From contig NZ_JAMZCU010000002.1 of assembly GCF_024273195.1 (NCBI RefSeq), positions 248,001 to 312,000 of the forward strand: 64,000 nucleotides of DNA, written 5' to 3'. The notes below the pieces were generated by a model that saw only the letters and a list, made by a program, of their open reading frames with translations, did no database searches and was not told the origin of the DNA. A program made the translations under genes and the position numbers. Shown in pieces: positions 9,163 through 17,974 of this stretch (the stretch's first letter is position 1; each line of letters starts with the position of its first letter). This stretch comes from Devosia ureilytica. Its GTDB lineage: Bacteria > Pseudomonadota > Alphaproteobacteria > Rhizobiales > Devosiaceae.

Positions 9163-10185
9163 ATGACGGCGCTCAAGGCCCATGAGGTGGCGCGCTTTCT
9201 GGCGTGCCCTGACCTGAGCGAGGGGATCTTCCTCGCCTATGGGCCGGATGGCGGACTGGTGCGGGAAACGGCGCAAAAACTGATCCGTCACTTGAGTGGC
9301 GACGATCCGGCGTCGGCCAATATCACCATTTTTGACGGGCCGGAATTGCAGGCCGACCCGTCATTGCTGGTGCTGGAGGCCCGCTCCACCTCGCTTTTTG
9401 GCGGCAAGCGCATCATCCGTGTGCGCAATGCCACCAAGGCCCTGGTGATGCCGCTGACCGAGTTGCGCGACGATCCAGGCGGCGCCGCAATCGTGCTCGA
9501 AGCCGACAATCTGCCGCCGCGCGACGCCCTTAGAGCGTTGATAGAACAGGCGAAATTCGGGCGGGCGCTGCCGTGTTATGCCGATAGCGACGAGACGCTG
9601 ATGGCGCTGATGCGTGAGACGTTCAACCAGGCCGGCATTCGTGCCGATGCCGATGTGGCGCCGACCCTGCGCGACATTTTGGGCAATGACCGCGAAATCA
9701 CCCGGCGCGAGTTGGAAAAACTGACGCTCTATGCGGCCACCAGCAAGGTCCTGACCCGCGAAGACGTCCTGCTGCTCTGCGCTGACAATGGCGCCTTAGC
9801 CATTGATTCCATTCTTGATTCGACCGGCGGCGGGCATGCCGAAAAGCTCGAGCTGGCGCTCAACCGGGCACTGGCGGCCAATGTCAATCCGCAGCAATTG
9901 CTGGCCATGCTGAACACCCATTTTGCCAATTTGCGGCGTTGGCGGGTGGAGGTGGATGCTGGAAAAGCGCCCCGCGCGGTGCTGGATGGGGTTAAGCCCA
10001 AGCCGCATTTTTCGCGTATCGGGGCGCTCGAGCAGCAATTGCGGCTCTGGCCGGATACCAGCCTGGCTATCGCGAATGAACGACTTCTGAACGCAGTTTC
10101 AGATACGCGGCGCCGCCCGGCTCTCGCCGATGCCGTTTTGCGCCGGACCACGCTGGCGCTCTGCATGATGGCCGCCACGCACTAA
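9163..10185 (+). CDS. holA: DNA polymerase III subunit delta
   Basis: 340 residues. Delta opens the beta sliding clamp inside the clamp-loader complex. The protein matches the family in length and layout: an N-terminal AAA-like domain with FLAYGPDGGLVRE (no Walker A, as expected for delta), then SLFGGKRIIRVRNA, and a C-terminal collar domain (about 210-335). Starts 3 bases after leuS. In many rhizobia lptE lies between leuS and holA; here there is no room for it. Convergent with parB. Confidence 0.93.
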   Translation: MTALKAHEVARFLACPDLSEGIFLAYGPDGGLVRETAQKLIRHLSGDDPASANITIFDGPELQADPSLLVLEARSTSLFGGKRIIRVRNATKALVMPLTELRDDPGGAAIVLEADNLPPRDALRALIEQAKFGRALPCYADSDETLMALMRETFNQAGIRADADVAPTLRDILGNDREITRRELEKLTLYAATSKVLTREDVLLLCADNGALAIDSILDSTGGGHAEKLELALNRALAANVNPQQLLAMLNTHFANLRRWRVEVDAGKAPRAVLDGVKPKPHFSRIGALEQQLRLWPDTSLAIANERLLNAVSDTRRRPALADAVLRRTTLALCMMAATH

Positions 10186-10199
10186 GCCCGACGGCCAAA

Positions 10200-10227
10200 G
10201 AAAAACCGCCCGAAAATGGGCGGTTTC
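10200..10227 (-). terminator. Rho-independent terminator of parAB, overlapping parS
   Basis: On the minus strand the perfect stem AAACCGCCC / GGGCGGTTT with a 6-base loop is followed by TTTTTCTTT. It lies 28 bases beyond the parB stop. The right arm shares bases with the parS site at 10222-10237, so ParB binding and termination use the same DNA. Confidence 0.85.
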
Positions 10228-10237
10228 ACGTGGAACA
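10222..10237. other. parS site between holA and parB
   Basis: GGTTTCACGTGGAACA matches parS (TGTTTCACGTGRAACA) at 15 of 16 positions. It sits in the convergent holA-parB gap, 18 bases from the parB stop, and has no GANTC. Confidence 0.85.
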
Positions 10238-10254
10238 TCAGTTATATCAATGAC

Positions 10255-11130
10255 TTAATTCATTCTGCCGGTCAGTCGCAGGCAGATGTCGTCGAGTTGT
10301 TCGAGCGTCTTGTAGCGAATTTCGAGCTTGCCGCCGCGCTCGGAGTGATTAAGCGCCACGCTGAGGCCAAGCGCATCGGCCAGACGACGCTCAAGGGCCA
10401 GGGTATCGGCATCGCGCTGCTCGACATCCACCACCGGCTTGCGCCTGGGCAGATCGCGCTGCTGGCTAAGCGCTTCGGCTTCGCGCACCGAAAGGCCCTT
10501 GTCGACGATCTGGCGGGCCAAGGCCGCAGGGTCTTCGACGGTGATCAGGGTACGGGCGTGGCCGGCGGTCAGCGTGCCGCTGGCCACCATGCCGCGCACA
10601 TCCTCGGGCAGGCGCAACAGGCGCAGCGTATTGGCGACATGCGAGCGGGACTTGCCGATCACCTGGGCCAGATCCTGCTGTGTATAGTCGAACTGCTCAA
10701 TCAACTGGCCATAACCCATGGCCTCTTCAAGCGGATTGAGGTCAGCTCGCTGGACGTTCTCGATAATGGCAAGCTCGAGCGCCTCCTTGTCGTCGACCTC
10801 GCGGACGATGACCGGCACGTCATGCAGGCCCGCCTTCTGCGCGGCGCGCCAGCGGCGTTCACCGGCGATCAGTTCGAAGATATTGGGATCATCGGTCGGC
10901 CGCACCAGGAGCGGCGACATGACGCCCTTCTCACGAATGGAATTGGTCAGCTCTTCAAGCTGCTCGGCATCAAAGCTGCGTCGCGGATTGGCCCGGTTGG
11001 CGATGATGAAATCGACCGGCAGCTTCTTGCTGCCCGAGCCTGATTCGGTGACGCGGGCGCCTTCCATGGCTGCCATATCGCCAATCAATGCCGCGAGGCC
11101 CCGCCCAAGACGTGTCGGTTTGTCGGTCAT
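10255..11130 (-). CDS. parB: chromosome partitioning protein ParB
   Basis: 291 residues. CTP-dependent DNA clamp that loads at parS and spreads, organising the origin for segregation by ParA. The N-terminus RLGRGLAALIGDM is the usual ParA-contact segment. The CTP-binding domain (about 36-140) has GERRWRAA at 90-97 and ENVQRADLNPLEEA at 124-137. The helix-turn-helix is at 149-172 (YTQQDLAQVIGKSRSHVANT). A short dimerisation domain ends the protein (LEIRYKTLEQLDDICLRL). It follows parA by 9 bases, in one operon. Confidence 0.97.
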   Translation of the reverse strand: MTDKPTRLGRGLAALIGDMAAMEGARVTESGSGSKKLPVDFIIANRANPRRSFDAEQLEELTNSIREKGVMSPLLVRPTDDPNIFELIAGERRWRAAQKAGLHDVPVIVREVDDKEALELAIIENVQRADLNPLEEAMGYGQLIEQFDYTQQDLAQVIGKSRSHVANTLRLLRLPEDVRGMVASGTLTAGHARTLITVEDPAALARQIVDKGLSVREAEALSQQRDLPRRKPVVDVEQRDADTLALERRLADALGLSVALNHSERGGKLEIRYKTLEQLDDICLRLTGRMN

Positions 11131-11139
11131 TACTGGCTC

Positions 11140-11940
11140 CTAAGCAGCGTTCAGCCGCCGCTCACGGCGGATGACTTCGGTGGCGAGGCGAAGATAGGCC
11201 TGGCTTCCCGCACATTTCAAATCATAGAGCAATGCCGGCTTGCCATAGGACGGAGCCTCGGACAAACGGACATTGCGGGGAATAACGGTGTCATAGACGA
11301 GATCGCCCATCTCGCTGCGCACGTCGTGCAGCACCTGTTCGCTCAAATTATTGCGCTTGTCGAACATGGTCATCACCACGCCCTGGATCGACAGGCGCGG
11401 ATTAAGGGTCGAGCGGATCTGCTCGATGGTCTGCAGCAACTGGCTGAGGCCTTCGAGCGCGAAGAATTCGCACTGCAGAGGCACAAGGACAGCGTCAGCC
11501 GCGACCAGGGAATTGACCGTCAACAGATTGAGCGACGGCGGGCAATCAATCAGGATATAGCTCACCGGCTGATCATTGATGCGCAACTCATCCAACTGCT
11601 TGAAAGCGTTGCGCAATTTGAAGGCACGGTCGGCATGGCCGGCTATCGTCAACTCGACGCCGAGAAGGTCCATGGTCGAGGGCACAATCGCAACATTGGG
11701 CACGCTGGTCATGATGGCAGCCTGCGGCACGCTGGCTTCACCCACCAAAACGTCATAGGCCGAGACTTCACGGTCGGTGCGCGAAATCCCAAGACCCGTG
11801 GAGGCGTTGCCCTGCGGGTCGAGGTCAACAATCAGGACGCGTTCGCCGATGGCCGCAAGTGCCGTTGCCAGGTTGATGGCCGTCGTGGTTTTACCCACGC
11901 CGCCCTTCTGATTGGCCAAAGTCAATATCCGGGGTGCCAA
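11140..11940 (-). CDS. parA: chromosome partitioning ATPase ParA
   Basis: 266 residues. Deviant-Walker ATPase that binds DNA non-specifically as an ATP dimer and pulls ParB-parS complexes. The deviant Walker A is NQKGGVGKTTTAIN (about 10-23). VLIVDLDPQGNAS and YILIDCPPSLNLL mark the other ATPase motifs. It has no N-terminal HTH, so it is the short chromosomal type (Soj-like). It lies 18 bases after rsmG on the same strand. Confidence 0.97.
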   Translation of the reverse strand: MAPRILTLANQKGGVGKTTTAINLATALAAIGERVLIVDLDPQGNASTGLGISRTDREVSAYDVLVGEASVPQAAIMTSVPNVAIVPSTMDLLGVELTIAGHADRAFKLRNAFKQLDELRINDQPVSYILIDCPPSLNLLTVNSLVAADAVLVPLQCEFFALEGLSQLLQTIEQIRSTLNPRLSIQGVVMTMFDKRNNLSEQVLHDVRSEMGDLVYDTVIPRNVRLSEAPSYGKPALLYDLKCAGSQAYLRLATEVIRRERRLNAA

Positions 11941-11958
11941 ATTGGCCTCCGTGTGCCG

Positions 11959-12606
11959 CTAAATCACTGATTTTCCGCGCAGATTCGTAACTTCGACGAT
12001 TACGCCGCCCGGATCCGTGTCACTTCTCGTTACTACCACGTCGTGATGCCACTGCGCACCCGATTCCGTCAGCTCTTCAACATGTTCCCGCCCTTTATGC
12101 AGAAGAGCGCGGGTTTTCGGGCCAAAAAACGGCGCCATCCAGCTGCACAATTGCGGCATTGCGGCCAGGGCACGTGAGGTAATGACATCGGGCACCCCTG
12201 TTTCACGTGAATCAATCTCTTCGCTGCGACGGCCGATAACGGTGACATTGAGGTCAAGATCCCGCGCCACGGTACGCAGAAAACTGACTTTTCGGGCTGT
12301 CGGTTCGATGAGGACAAAGCTGCGGCCGGTCCCCTTGGAGGCAATCGCCAATGGCAGGGCGGGAAAACCACCGCCGCTTCCGAGATCGAGAAAGCGCTGA
12401 TCGTCGGCCTTCACCAGGGAGAGAACTTGCAGACTGTCGGCAAAATGCCGGGTCCAGACCTGCGCCAATGTTTCACGTGAAACCAGATTCTGCACCGCCT
12501 GCCATTTCCCCAGCAGTTTGGCATAGGATTCCAGGTCGGCGGCAACGTCATCCAATGGACGCGCGAAATGTTTGGCATAGGGTGCGATGGCGGAGATGTC
12601 CGGCAT
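11959..12606 (-). CDS. rsmG: 16S rRNA (guanine527-N7)-methyltransferase RsmG
   Basis: 215 residues. S-adenosylmethionine-dependent methylation of G527 in 16S rRNA. LDLGSGGGFPALPLAI is the SAM-binding motif I, followed by LIEPTARKVSFLR and DVITSRALAAMPQL. The start ATG at 12606 directly abuts the mnmG stop, as in many gidA-gidB operons. Two parS sites are embedded in the coding sequence (12199 and 12469). Confidence 0.96.
   Translation of the reverse strand: MPDISAIAPYAKHFARPLDDVAADLESYAKLLGKWQAVQNLVSRETLAQVWTRHFADSLQVLSLVKADDQRFLDLGSGGGFPALPLAIASKGTGRSFVLIEPTARKVSFLRTVARDLDLNVTVIGRRSEEIDSRETGVPDVITSRALAAMPQLCSWMAPFFGPKTRALLHKGREHVEELTESGAQWHHDVVVTRSDTDPGGVIVEVTNLRGKSVI
12199..12214. other. 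parS site inside rsmG
   Basis: TGTTTCACGTGAATCA matches the symmetric parS sequence TGTTTCACGTGAAACA at 15 of 16 positions. It lies wholly inside the rsmG reading frame and contains GAATC, a GANTC target. Confidence 0.85.
12469..12484. other. parS site inside rsmG, near its start
   Basis: TGTTTCACGTGAAACC matches symmetric parS at 15 of 16 positions and lies in the 5' part of rsmG. In this copy both half-sites are of the GAAAC type, with no GANTC. Confidence 0.88.
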
Positions 12607-14469
12607 CTAGCTGGCCTTGCGCAGATCGCCGCGCCGAATGACCGCCAGCAGCAAGGTGATCGCCGCAGGAGTCATGCCATCCATGGCCTGTGCCTGAGCA
12701 ATGGTTTGTGGACGATGCTGGCTCAGCTTCTGTCGCAGTTCCATCGACAGGCCAGGGATGCCGGCATAATCCAGATCGTCCGGTATGGCTCGGCTTTCGT
12801 CGCGCCGCACGCTCTCAATGTCCGCCTTCTGGCGGTCCAGATACACCGCATACTGGGCGTCGATGGACACCTGTTCGAGCACCGCTGGCGGCGTTGTGGC
12901 CAGTTCGGGCCAGACGCGTGTCAGATCAGCAAGGTCGATATCAGGATAGGACAGCAGATCGAAGGCGGAGCGCCGCTTCCCATCTTCATTGACCGCGAGT
13001 CCGGCCTTACGGGCGACATTGGGCGACACAGTGAGGCTGTCCAGCTGCTGCCGAGCGGCTTTCAATGCCTGTGCCTTGTGTCCGAAGGCTTCAGTGCGGG
13101 CGTCGCCAACCAGGCCTTTTTCAAGGCCCAGCGGGGTAAGCCGCTGATCGGCATTGTCGGCACGCAGATGCAGCCGGAATTCGGCACGCGAGGTGAACAT
13201 GCGGTAGGGCTCGCTAACCCCGCGCGTCACCAGATCGTCCACCATGACCCCAAGATAGCTTTCGGTGCGCGACAGGATCAACGGATCCGCGCCCTTGGCG
13301 CTGAGCGCGGCATTGGCGCCTGCGAGCAATCCCTGGGCCCCTGCCTCTTCATAGCCTGTGGTGCCATTGATCTGACCGGCGAGATAGAGACCGGGCTGCT
13401 TCTTCACTTCCAGTGTCGGCCGCAGTTCACGCGGATCGACATAGTCATATTCGATGGCATAGCCCGGCCGGATAATTTCCACCTGTTCGAGGCCCGGCAT
13501 GGAGCGCAGGAACGCCTCCTGCACATCGGCGGGCAGCGAGGTGGACAGGCCGTTGGGATAGACAGTGCTATCATCCAGCCCTTCCGGTTCGAGGAAAATC
13601 TGATGGCTGTCGCGGTCCGCGAAGCGTACCACCTTGTCCTCGATGGAGGGGCAGTAGCGCGGGCCACGCGACTGAATGCGGCCCGAATACATCGCGGAAC
13701 GATGCAGGTTTTCGCTGATGATGCGGTGCGTCTCGGCCGTCGTCCGGGTGATATGGCAGGAAATCTGCGGCGTGGTGATGGCAGCGGTCAAGGCTGAGAA
13801 GGGCTCGGGCGGTGTGTCGCCCGGTTGCTCTTCCAGCACCGAATAATCAATGCTCTTGCCTTCAAGGCGCGCCGGCGTGCCGGTCTTGAGGCGACCCAAC
13901 TGCAGGCCCAGACTCTCAAGCCGCGTCGACAGGCCAAAAACCGGCTTCTCGCCCAGTCGCCCGGCCGGAACGGTTTCTTCGCCGCGATGGATCAAGCCGC
14001 GCAGGAAGGTGCCGGTGGTGAGGACAACGGCTCTGGTGCCAAAACGACGACCATCGAGCAGCATGACGCCGCTAACCACGCCATTGGTGACCTCAATATC
14101 ATCGACCTCGCCCTCGATGATATCGAGGTTGGGCTGGGCAATGATCGCGGCCTGCATGGCTTGGCGATAGAGCTTGCGGTCGGCCTGGGCCCGGGGGCCG
14201 CGCACGGCGGGACCCTTGCGGCGGTTGAGCACGCGGAATTGAATGCCGGCTTGATCAGCAACCCGGCCCATCAGGCCATCGAGCGCGTCAATCTCGCGGA
14301 CAAGGTGCCCCTTGCCCAATCCGCCAATAGCGGGATTGCAGCTCATCTCGCCAATGGTGGCGAAGCGATGGGTGATCAGGGCCGTGGGCACGCCGAGCCG
14401 CGCGGATGCCGCCGCAGCTTCTGAACCGGCATGTCCGCCGCCGACGATGATGACGGCATAGTCAGTCAT
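12607..14469 (-). CDS. mnmG: tRNA uridine-5-carboxymethylaminomethyl modification enzyme MnmG (GidA)
   Basis: 620 residues from ATG 14469, which has GGAGA 8 bases upstream; the frame extends further but without support. FAD enzyme that, with MnmE, builds the cmnm5 group on U34 of certain tRNAs. The FAD-binding [18 protein letters not shown] lies at about 9-26; then [22 protein letters not shown], and the later [20 protein letters not shown]. The C-terminal domain (about 520-620) is complete. Its partner mnmE is the next gene upstream, separated by two parS sites. Confidence 0.97.
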   Translation of the reverse strand: MTDYAVIIVGGGHAGSEAAAASARLGVPTALITHRFATIGEMSCNPAIGGLGKGHLVREIDALDGLMGRVADQAGIQFRVLNRRKGPAVRGPRAQADRKLYRQAMQAAIIAQPNLDIIEGEVDDIEVTNGVVSGVMLLDGRRFGTRAVVLTTGTFLRGLIHRGEETVPAGRLGEKPVFGLSTRLESLGLQLGRLKTGTPARLEGKSIDYSVLEEQPGDTPPEPFSALTAAITTPQISCHITRTTAETHRIISENLHRSAMYSGRIQSRGPRYCPSIEDKVVRFADRDSHQIFLEPEGLDDSTVYPNGLSTSLPADVQEAFLRSMPGLEQVEIIRPGYAIEYDYVDPRELRPTLEVKKQPGLYLAGQINGTTGYEEAGAQGLLAGANAALSAKGADPLILSRTESYLGVMVDDLVTRGVSEPYRMFTSRAEFRLHLRADNADQRLTPLGLEKGLVGDARTEAFGHKAQALKAARQQLDSLTVSPNVARKAGLAVNEDGKRRSAFDLLSYPDIDLADLTRVWPELATTPPAVLEQVSIDAQYAVYLDRQKADIESVRRDESRAIPDDLDYAGIPGLSMELRQKLSQHRPQTIAQAQAMDGMTPAAITLLLAVIRRGDLRKAS

Positions 14470-14502
14470 GGCAATTTCTCCAAGGCGCCTGACATAGGCC
14501 AA

Positions 14503-14518
14503 TGTTTCACGTGAATCA
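14503..14518. other. parS site in the mnmE-mnmG gap (1)
   Basis: TGTTTCACGTGAATCA, 15 of 16 to symmetric parS, identical to the copy at 12199. It contains GAATC. It lies 34 bases upstream of the mnmG start, so ParB loading may affect mnmG transcription. Confidence 0.88.
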
Positions 14519-14549
14519 ATTGTCGAGCTTGGTCGCGGACAAACGGACG

Positions 14550-14565
14550 TGTTTCACGTGAATCA
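14550..14565. other. parS site in the mnmE-mnmG gap (2), supplies the mnmE stop codon
   Basis: A second identical TGTTTCACGTGAATCA, 47 bases from the first. Its last three bases (14563-14565) are the mnmE stop codon on the minus strand. It contains GAATC. Confidence 0.88.
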
Positions 14566-15855
14566 TTTGCCGATACAGAAACTGGCGAAGAGCCGATCGA
14601 GAACCCGCTCGGCGTCGAGCCGGCCAATCAATCGCTCAAGCGCCGCCGAAGCCAAGCGCAGGGATTCGGCCGCCAGCTCCCAATCGCCTAGCGCGTTGCG
14701 GGTCTCGGCCAGGGCATCGAGTGCATTGGCCAGCGCCGCCCGGTCGCGTTCGTGGCTGACCAGCGCCGGCTCCGCACCCGCCAGACTTTCACCCAGAGTG
14801 CCCAATGTCTTGACCAGCGTGTCGAGGCCCTGGCTGGCCTGGGTGGACACCGAAAGGTCCTGGCCATCGACCGGCCCGAGATCGGCCTTGGTGCCAACGA
14901 CCAGCAAGCGCCCGTTGGTGGTGGGGCGGGGCACGTCGGGGACGTCGGGCGCCCGCAGCCACAGAACCACATCGGCGCTGGCAATGGCCTGTTCGGCACG
15001 CCGGATGCCTTCAGCTTCGGCGCGGCTTTCGGTGGCGCGGAGGCCGGCAAGGTCGAGGAGCAGGAACAATTGCCCGCCAATATCGAGCGGAACTTCGCGG
15101 ACATCCCTTGTAGTGCCCGCTTCGTCGGAAACAATGGCAATGTCGGATTTTGCCAAGGCATTGATCAGGCTGGATTTTCCGACATTTGGCGCACCGGCCA
15201 GGGCAACGCGAATGCCTTCTCGGACGATGCGGCCCGATTCCACCGAGGCCATCGCAGAGGCAATGGCCAGTTCCAGATCCGCCAATTGCACCTGCCAGTG
15301 CTCAGGCAGGTCTTCGGACACATCGCCCTCGTCTGAAAAATCGAGCCGGGCTTCGATTTCAGCGCGCAGATCGAGCAAAGTGTCGCGCCAAATGTCGATT
15401 TCGGCCGTGAGGCGACCGTCATAACGGGCCAGCGCCTGCTGGCGCTGTTTTTCTGTATCGGCGCCAAGGAGATCGCCCAGGCCTTCGATTTCCACCAGAT
15501 CAAGCTTGCCGTTTTCAAAGGCGCGCCGGGTGAACTCGCCGGCTTCTGCCAGGCGCAGACCCTGCGTGCGCAACTCAGCCAGAATGGCTTTGACGCCGGC
15601 AGGAGAACCATGCACCTGCAGCTCGGCGCAATCCTCGCCGGTAAAGCTATGGGGAGCCGGAAAAAAGGCCACCAGACCCTGGTCGAGCTGGCGGCTGGCG
15701 CCAATGGCGCGCAGGGCCAGGTGACGCGGTTTTGGAAGGCTGCCGGCAACAAATGTCAAGGCCGTCCGAACCAATGGCCCGGACAACCGGATGACCGCAA
15801 CTCCGGCCGGCAGGGCGCCGGAGGAGAGCGCCATGATGGTGTCGCCCGCCCGCAT
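14563..15855 (-). CDS. mnmE: tRNA modification GTPase MnmE
   Basis: 430 residues from ATG 15855, giving the usual MRAGDTIMALSSG start; an upstream in-frame ATG at 15891 lies in a repeat-like region. The N-terminal formyl-THF-binding domain has HGSPAGVKAIL and the AGEFTRRAFENGKLDL motif. The G domain has AGAPNVGKSSLINAL (G1), DEAGTTRDV (G2 and K-loop), DLAGL (G3) and VGTKADL (G4). It ends with the conserved CIGK, whose Cys is needed for activity. Works with MnmG. Confidence 0.96.
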   Translation of the reverse strand: MRAGDTIMALSSGALPAGVAVIRLSGPLVRTALTFVAGSLPKPRHLALRAIGASRQLDQGLVAFFPAPHSFTGEDCAELQVHGSPAGVKAILAELRTQGLRLAEAGEFTRRAFENGKLDLVEIEGLGDLLGADTEKQRQQALARYDGRLTAEIDIWRDTLLDLRAEIEARLDFSDEGDVSEDLPEHWQVQLADLELAIASAMASVESGRIVREGIRVALAGAPNVGKSSLINALAKSDIAIVSDEAGTTRDVREVPLDIGGQLFLLLDLAGLRATESRAEAEGIRRAEQAIASADVVLWLRAPDVPDVPRPTTNGRLLVVGTKADLGPVDGQDLSVSTQASQGLDTLVKTLGTLGESLAGAEPALVSHERDRAALANALDALAETRNALGDWELAAESLRLASAALERLIGRLDAERVLDRLFASFCIGK

Positions 15856-15880
15856 TGCCAGCTCCCGATCGAAAGGCTTG

Positions 15881-15981
15881 GAGCACTTCACCGTTTCATT
15901 GAAACGCTAAACTGCTCTAAGTCCTTGTTTTGGCGCACTTCCCAACCGCAAACCGTTACCGGTTTTGCCCGAAGCGCTCTA
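15881..15981. repeat. dispersed intergenic repeat, family C, between rho and mnmE
   Basis: About 100 bases fill the rho-mnmE gap: an inverted repeat GTTTCATTGAAAC, then AACTGCTCTAAGTCCTTGTT, then ACCGTTACCGGTTTTGCC, and an end of GCTCTAG. The order of these blocks resembles a mosaic element very common between genes in Rhizobium, Agrobacterium and Brucella (recalled, not searched). Its final CTA is the rho stop codon on the minus strand. Only one copy is seen in this window. Confidence 0.6.
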
Positions 15982-17244
15982 GGTGTTCATCGAGTCGAAG
16001 AAGTCCGAATTGGTCTTGGTCTGGCGGACCTTGTCCATCAGGAATTCCATGGCGTCGATGGTGCCCATCGGATTGAGAATGCGACGCAGCACATACATCT
16101 TCTTGAGGATGTCCGGCTCGATCAGCAGTTCTTCCTTACGGGTCCCGGACTTGGTGATGTCCAGCGCCGGGAAGATGCGCTTGTCCGCTACCTTGCGGTC
16201 AAGGATGATTTCCGAGTTGCCGGTGCCCTTGAATTCTTCAAAGATCACTTCGTCCATGCGCGAGCCGGTGTCGATCAGCGCGGTGGAGATAATGGTCAGC
16301 GAACCGCCATCCTCGATATTGCGCGCCGCACCAAAGAAGCGCTTGGGGCGTTGCAGGGCATTGGCATCCACACCGCCGGTCAGCACCTTGCCCGAGCTTG
16401 GCACCACGGTGTTATAGGCGCGGCCCAGGCGGGTGATGGAATCGAGGAGGATGACCACGTCATGCTTGTGCTCGACCAGACGCTTGGCCTTTTCGATCAC
16501 CATTTCAGCGACCTGGACGTGGCGCGAGGCGGGCTCGTCAAAGGTCGAGGAGATGACCTCGCCGCGCACCGAGCGCTGCATGTCGGTCACTTCCTCGGGA
16601 CGCTCGTCGATCAGCAAGACGATGAGATAGCATTCGGGGTGATTGGCGGCGATGGATTGTGCAATATTTTGCAACAATACAGTCTTACCAGTCCGCGGTG
16701 GCGCAACAATCAAAGCGCGCTGGCCCTTGCCGAGAGGGGCAACGAGATCGAGGAGGCGCGCCGAGCGATCCTTGACGGTCGGATCGGGCAGTTCCATGCG
16801 CAGCCGCTCTTCGGGATAGAGCGGGGTCAGATTGTCGAAATTGACCTTGTGGCGAACCGCCTCGGGATCTTCGAAATTAATGGTCGAAACCTTGAGCAGC
16901 GCAAAATAGCGCTCGCCCTCCTTGGGAGAGCGGATTTCGCCCTCGACCGTGTCGCCGGTCCGCAGACCGAAGCGGCGGATCTGGCTGGGGCTGACATAGA
17001 TATCGTCGGGACCCGGAAGGTAGTTTGCATCAGGCGAGCGCAGAAAGCCGAACCCGTCCGGGAGCACCTCGACCACGCCCTGGCCTACGATATTGATGTC
17101 CTGGGCCGCCAGTTCCTTGAGGATGGCGAACATCAATTCCTGCTTGCGCATGGTCGATGCGTTCTCGACCTCGACCTCCTCGGCGAAGGCCAAAAGTTCA
17201 GCCGGCGATTTGGCCTTGAGCTCACTGAGCTTGATATTTTGCAT
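15979..17244 (-). CDS. rho: transcription termination factor Rho
   Basis: 421 residues from ATG 17244 ([20 protein letters not shown]), the family's usual N-terminus; the longer frame upstream is not typical. Hexameric RNA-dependent ATPase. The RNA-binding domain (about 50-120) has [20 protein letters not shown]. The ATPase core has APPRTGKT (Walker A), [24 protein letters not shown] and the secondary RNA-binding TGGVDANAL. Length is normal. A leader of about 250 bases separates it from hemJ and holds a parS-like site. Confidence 0.98.
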   Translation of the reverse strand: MQNIKLSELKAKSPAELLAFAEEVEVENASTMRKQELMFAILKELAAQDINIVGQGVVEVLPDGFGFLRSPDANYLPGPDDIYVSPSQIRRFGLRTGDTVEGEIRSPKEGERYFALLKVSTINFEDPEAVRHKVNFDNLTPLYPEERLRMELPDPTVKDRSARLLDLVAPLGKGQRALIVAPPRTGKTVLLQNIAQSIAANHPECYLIVLLIDERPEEVTDMQRSVRGEVISSTFDEPASRHVQVAEMVIEKAKRLVEHKHDVVILLDSITRLGRAYNTVVPSSGKVLTGGVDANALQRPKRFFGAARNIEDGGSLTIISTALIDTGSRMDEVIFEEFKGTGNSEIILDRKVADKRIFPALDITKSGTRKEELLIEPDILKKMYVLRRILNPMGTIDAMEFLMDKVRQTKTNSDFFDSMNT

Positions 17245-17473
17245 GTAGCGAAATGACCCTGAAGGGATAGCGAAGAGACTTGGAAGTCGAAAGGAAGGGG
17301 AAGTTCGGCATCGCGCAGCAACCGGGCGGTCGCGCAATCAGGGGATGCCTTGCCTCCATGTAGCGCGATCCGTGATCGGTTTCAAGCTTGGAGCGGGCCG
17401 GGCCGGGCAAAAACCGCCGCTGGGGCGATTTGTAGCGGGCGAGGCGTTCCAGTCGCCCGGCCGCCGGCCGGCA

Positions 17474-17489
17474 AGATTCACGTGAAACC
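17474..17489. other. parS-like site between hemJ and rho
   Basis: AGATTCACGTGAAACC matches symmetric parS at 13 of 16 positions with an intact CACGTG core, and contains GATTC. It lies 10 bases past the hemJ stop and 230 bases upstream of rho. It is the parS copy closest to the proposed oriC (1.5 kb). Confidence 0.7.
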
Positions 17490-17498
17490 TCGCCGCCC

Positions 17499-17927
17499 CT
17501 AGAACGGCTTTACGATCACCGCGACGACGATGACCATGGCGATGACAAAGGGAATCTCGTTGATGGCGCGGTAAAAGCTGTGCGGCCGCGCATTGCGGTC
17601 CTGCTGAAAGGCCCTTAGCAAGGACCCGTACCAGCCATGCACGCCGCTCAGCGCCAACACCATGGCCGCCTTGAGCCACATCCAGCCCTGGGAAAAATCG
17701 ACGATACCGAAGCCGAAGGCCAGCCACAGGCCAAAGATCCAGGTGGCAACCATGGCCGGGGTGATGATGCCGCGATAAAGCTTGCGCTCCATGACCTTGA
17801 AGGTCTCGGACTTGTCCGAACCAACCGCGCTTTCGGCGTGATAGACGAAGAGGCGCGGCAGATACATCATTCCCGCCATCCAGGCGATGACCGAAATGAC
17901 GTGCAGCGCCTTGACCCATTCATACAT
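17499..17927 (-). CDS. hemJ: protoporphyrinogen oxidase HemJ
   Basis: 142 residues, an integral membrane protein with about four transmembrane helices. HemJ (UPF0093) oxidises protoporphyrinogen IX to protoporphyrin IX using the respiratory chain. Family features: the N-terminal WVKALHVISVIAWMAGMMYLPRLFVYH with conserved His, the ERKLYRGIITPAM loop, and a C-terminal RAINEIPFVIAMVIVVAVIVKPF. Its position next to hemE, which supplies coproporphyrinogen III, fits the pathway. Confidence 0.94.
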   Translation of the reverse strand: MYEWVKALHVISVIAWMAGMMYLPRLFVYHAESAVGSDKSETFKVMERKLYRGIITPAMVATWIFGLWLAFGFGIVDFSQGWMWLKAAMVLALSGVHGWYGSLLRAFQQDRNARPHSFYRAINEIPFVIAMVIVVAVIVKPF

Positions 17928-17974
17928 GGCAAATTCCTCAACAGTTCGATGCGCAATCGCATCCCGCGCAACAC

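Noticed and set aside
12160..12185. CACGTG at about 12171 in rsmG as a further parS site
   Set aside because: Only the hexamer core matches; the flanks (GGCACGTGAGG) lack the TTT/AAA half-sites.
12568..13797. 409-codon frame on the plus strand opposite mnmG
   Set aside because: Antisense shadow of MnmG, which is complete and conserved.
15610..17256. Long open frame (548 codons) on the plus strand opposite mnmE and rho
   Set aside because: It is the antisense of two clear genes on the minus strand and has no domain or RBS of its own; long antisense frames are common in GC-rich DNA.
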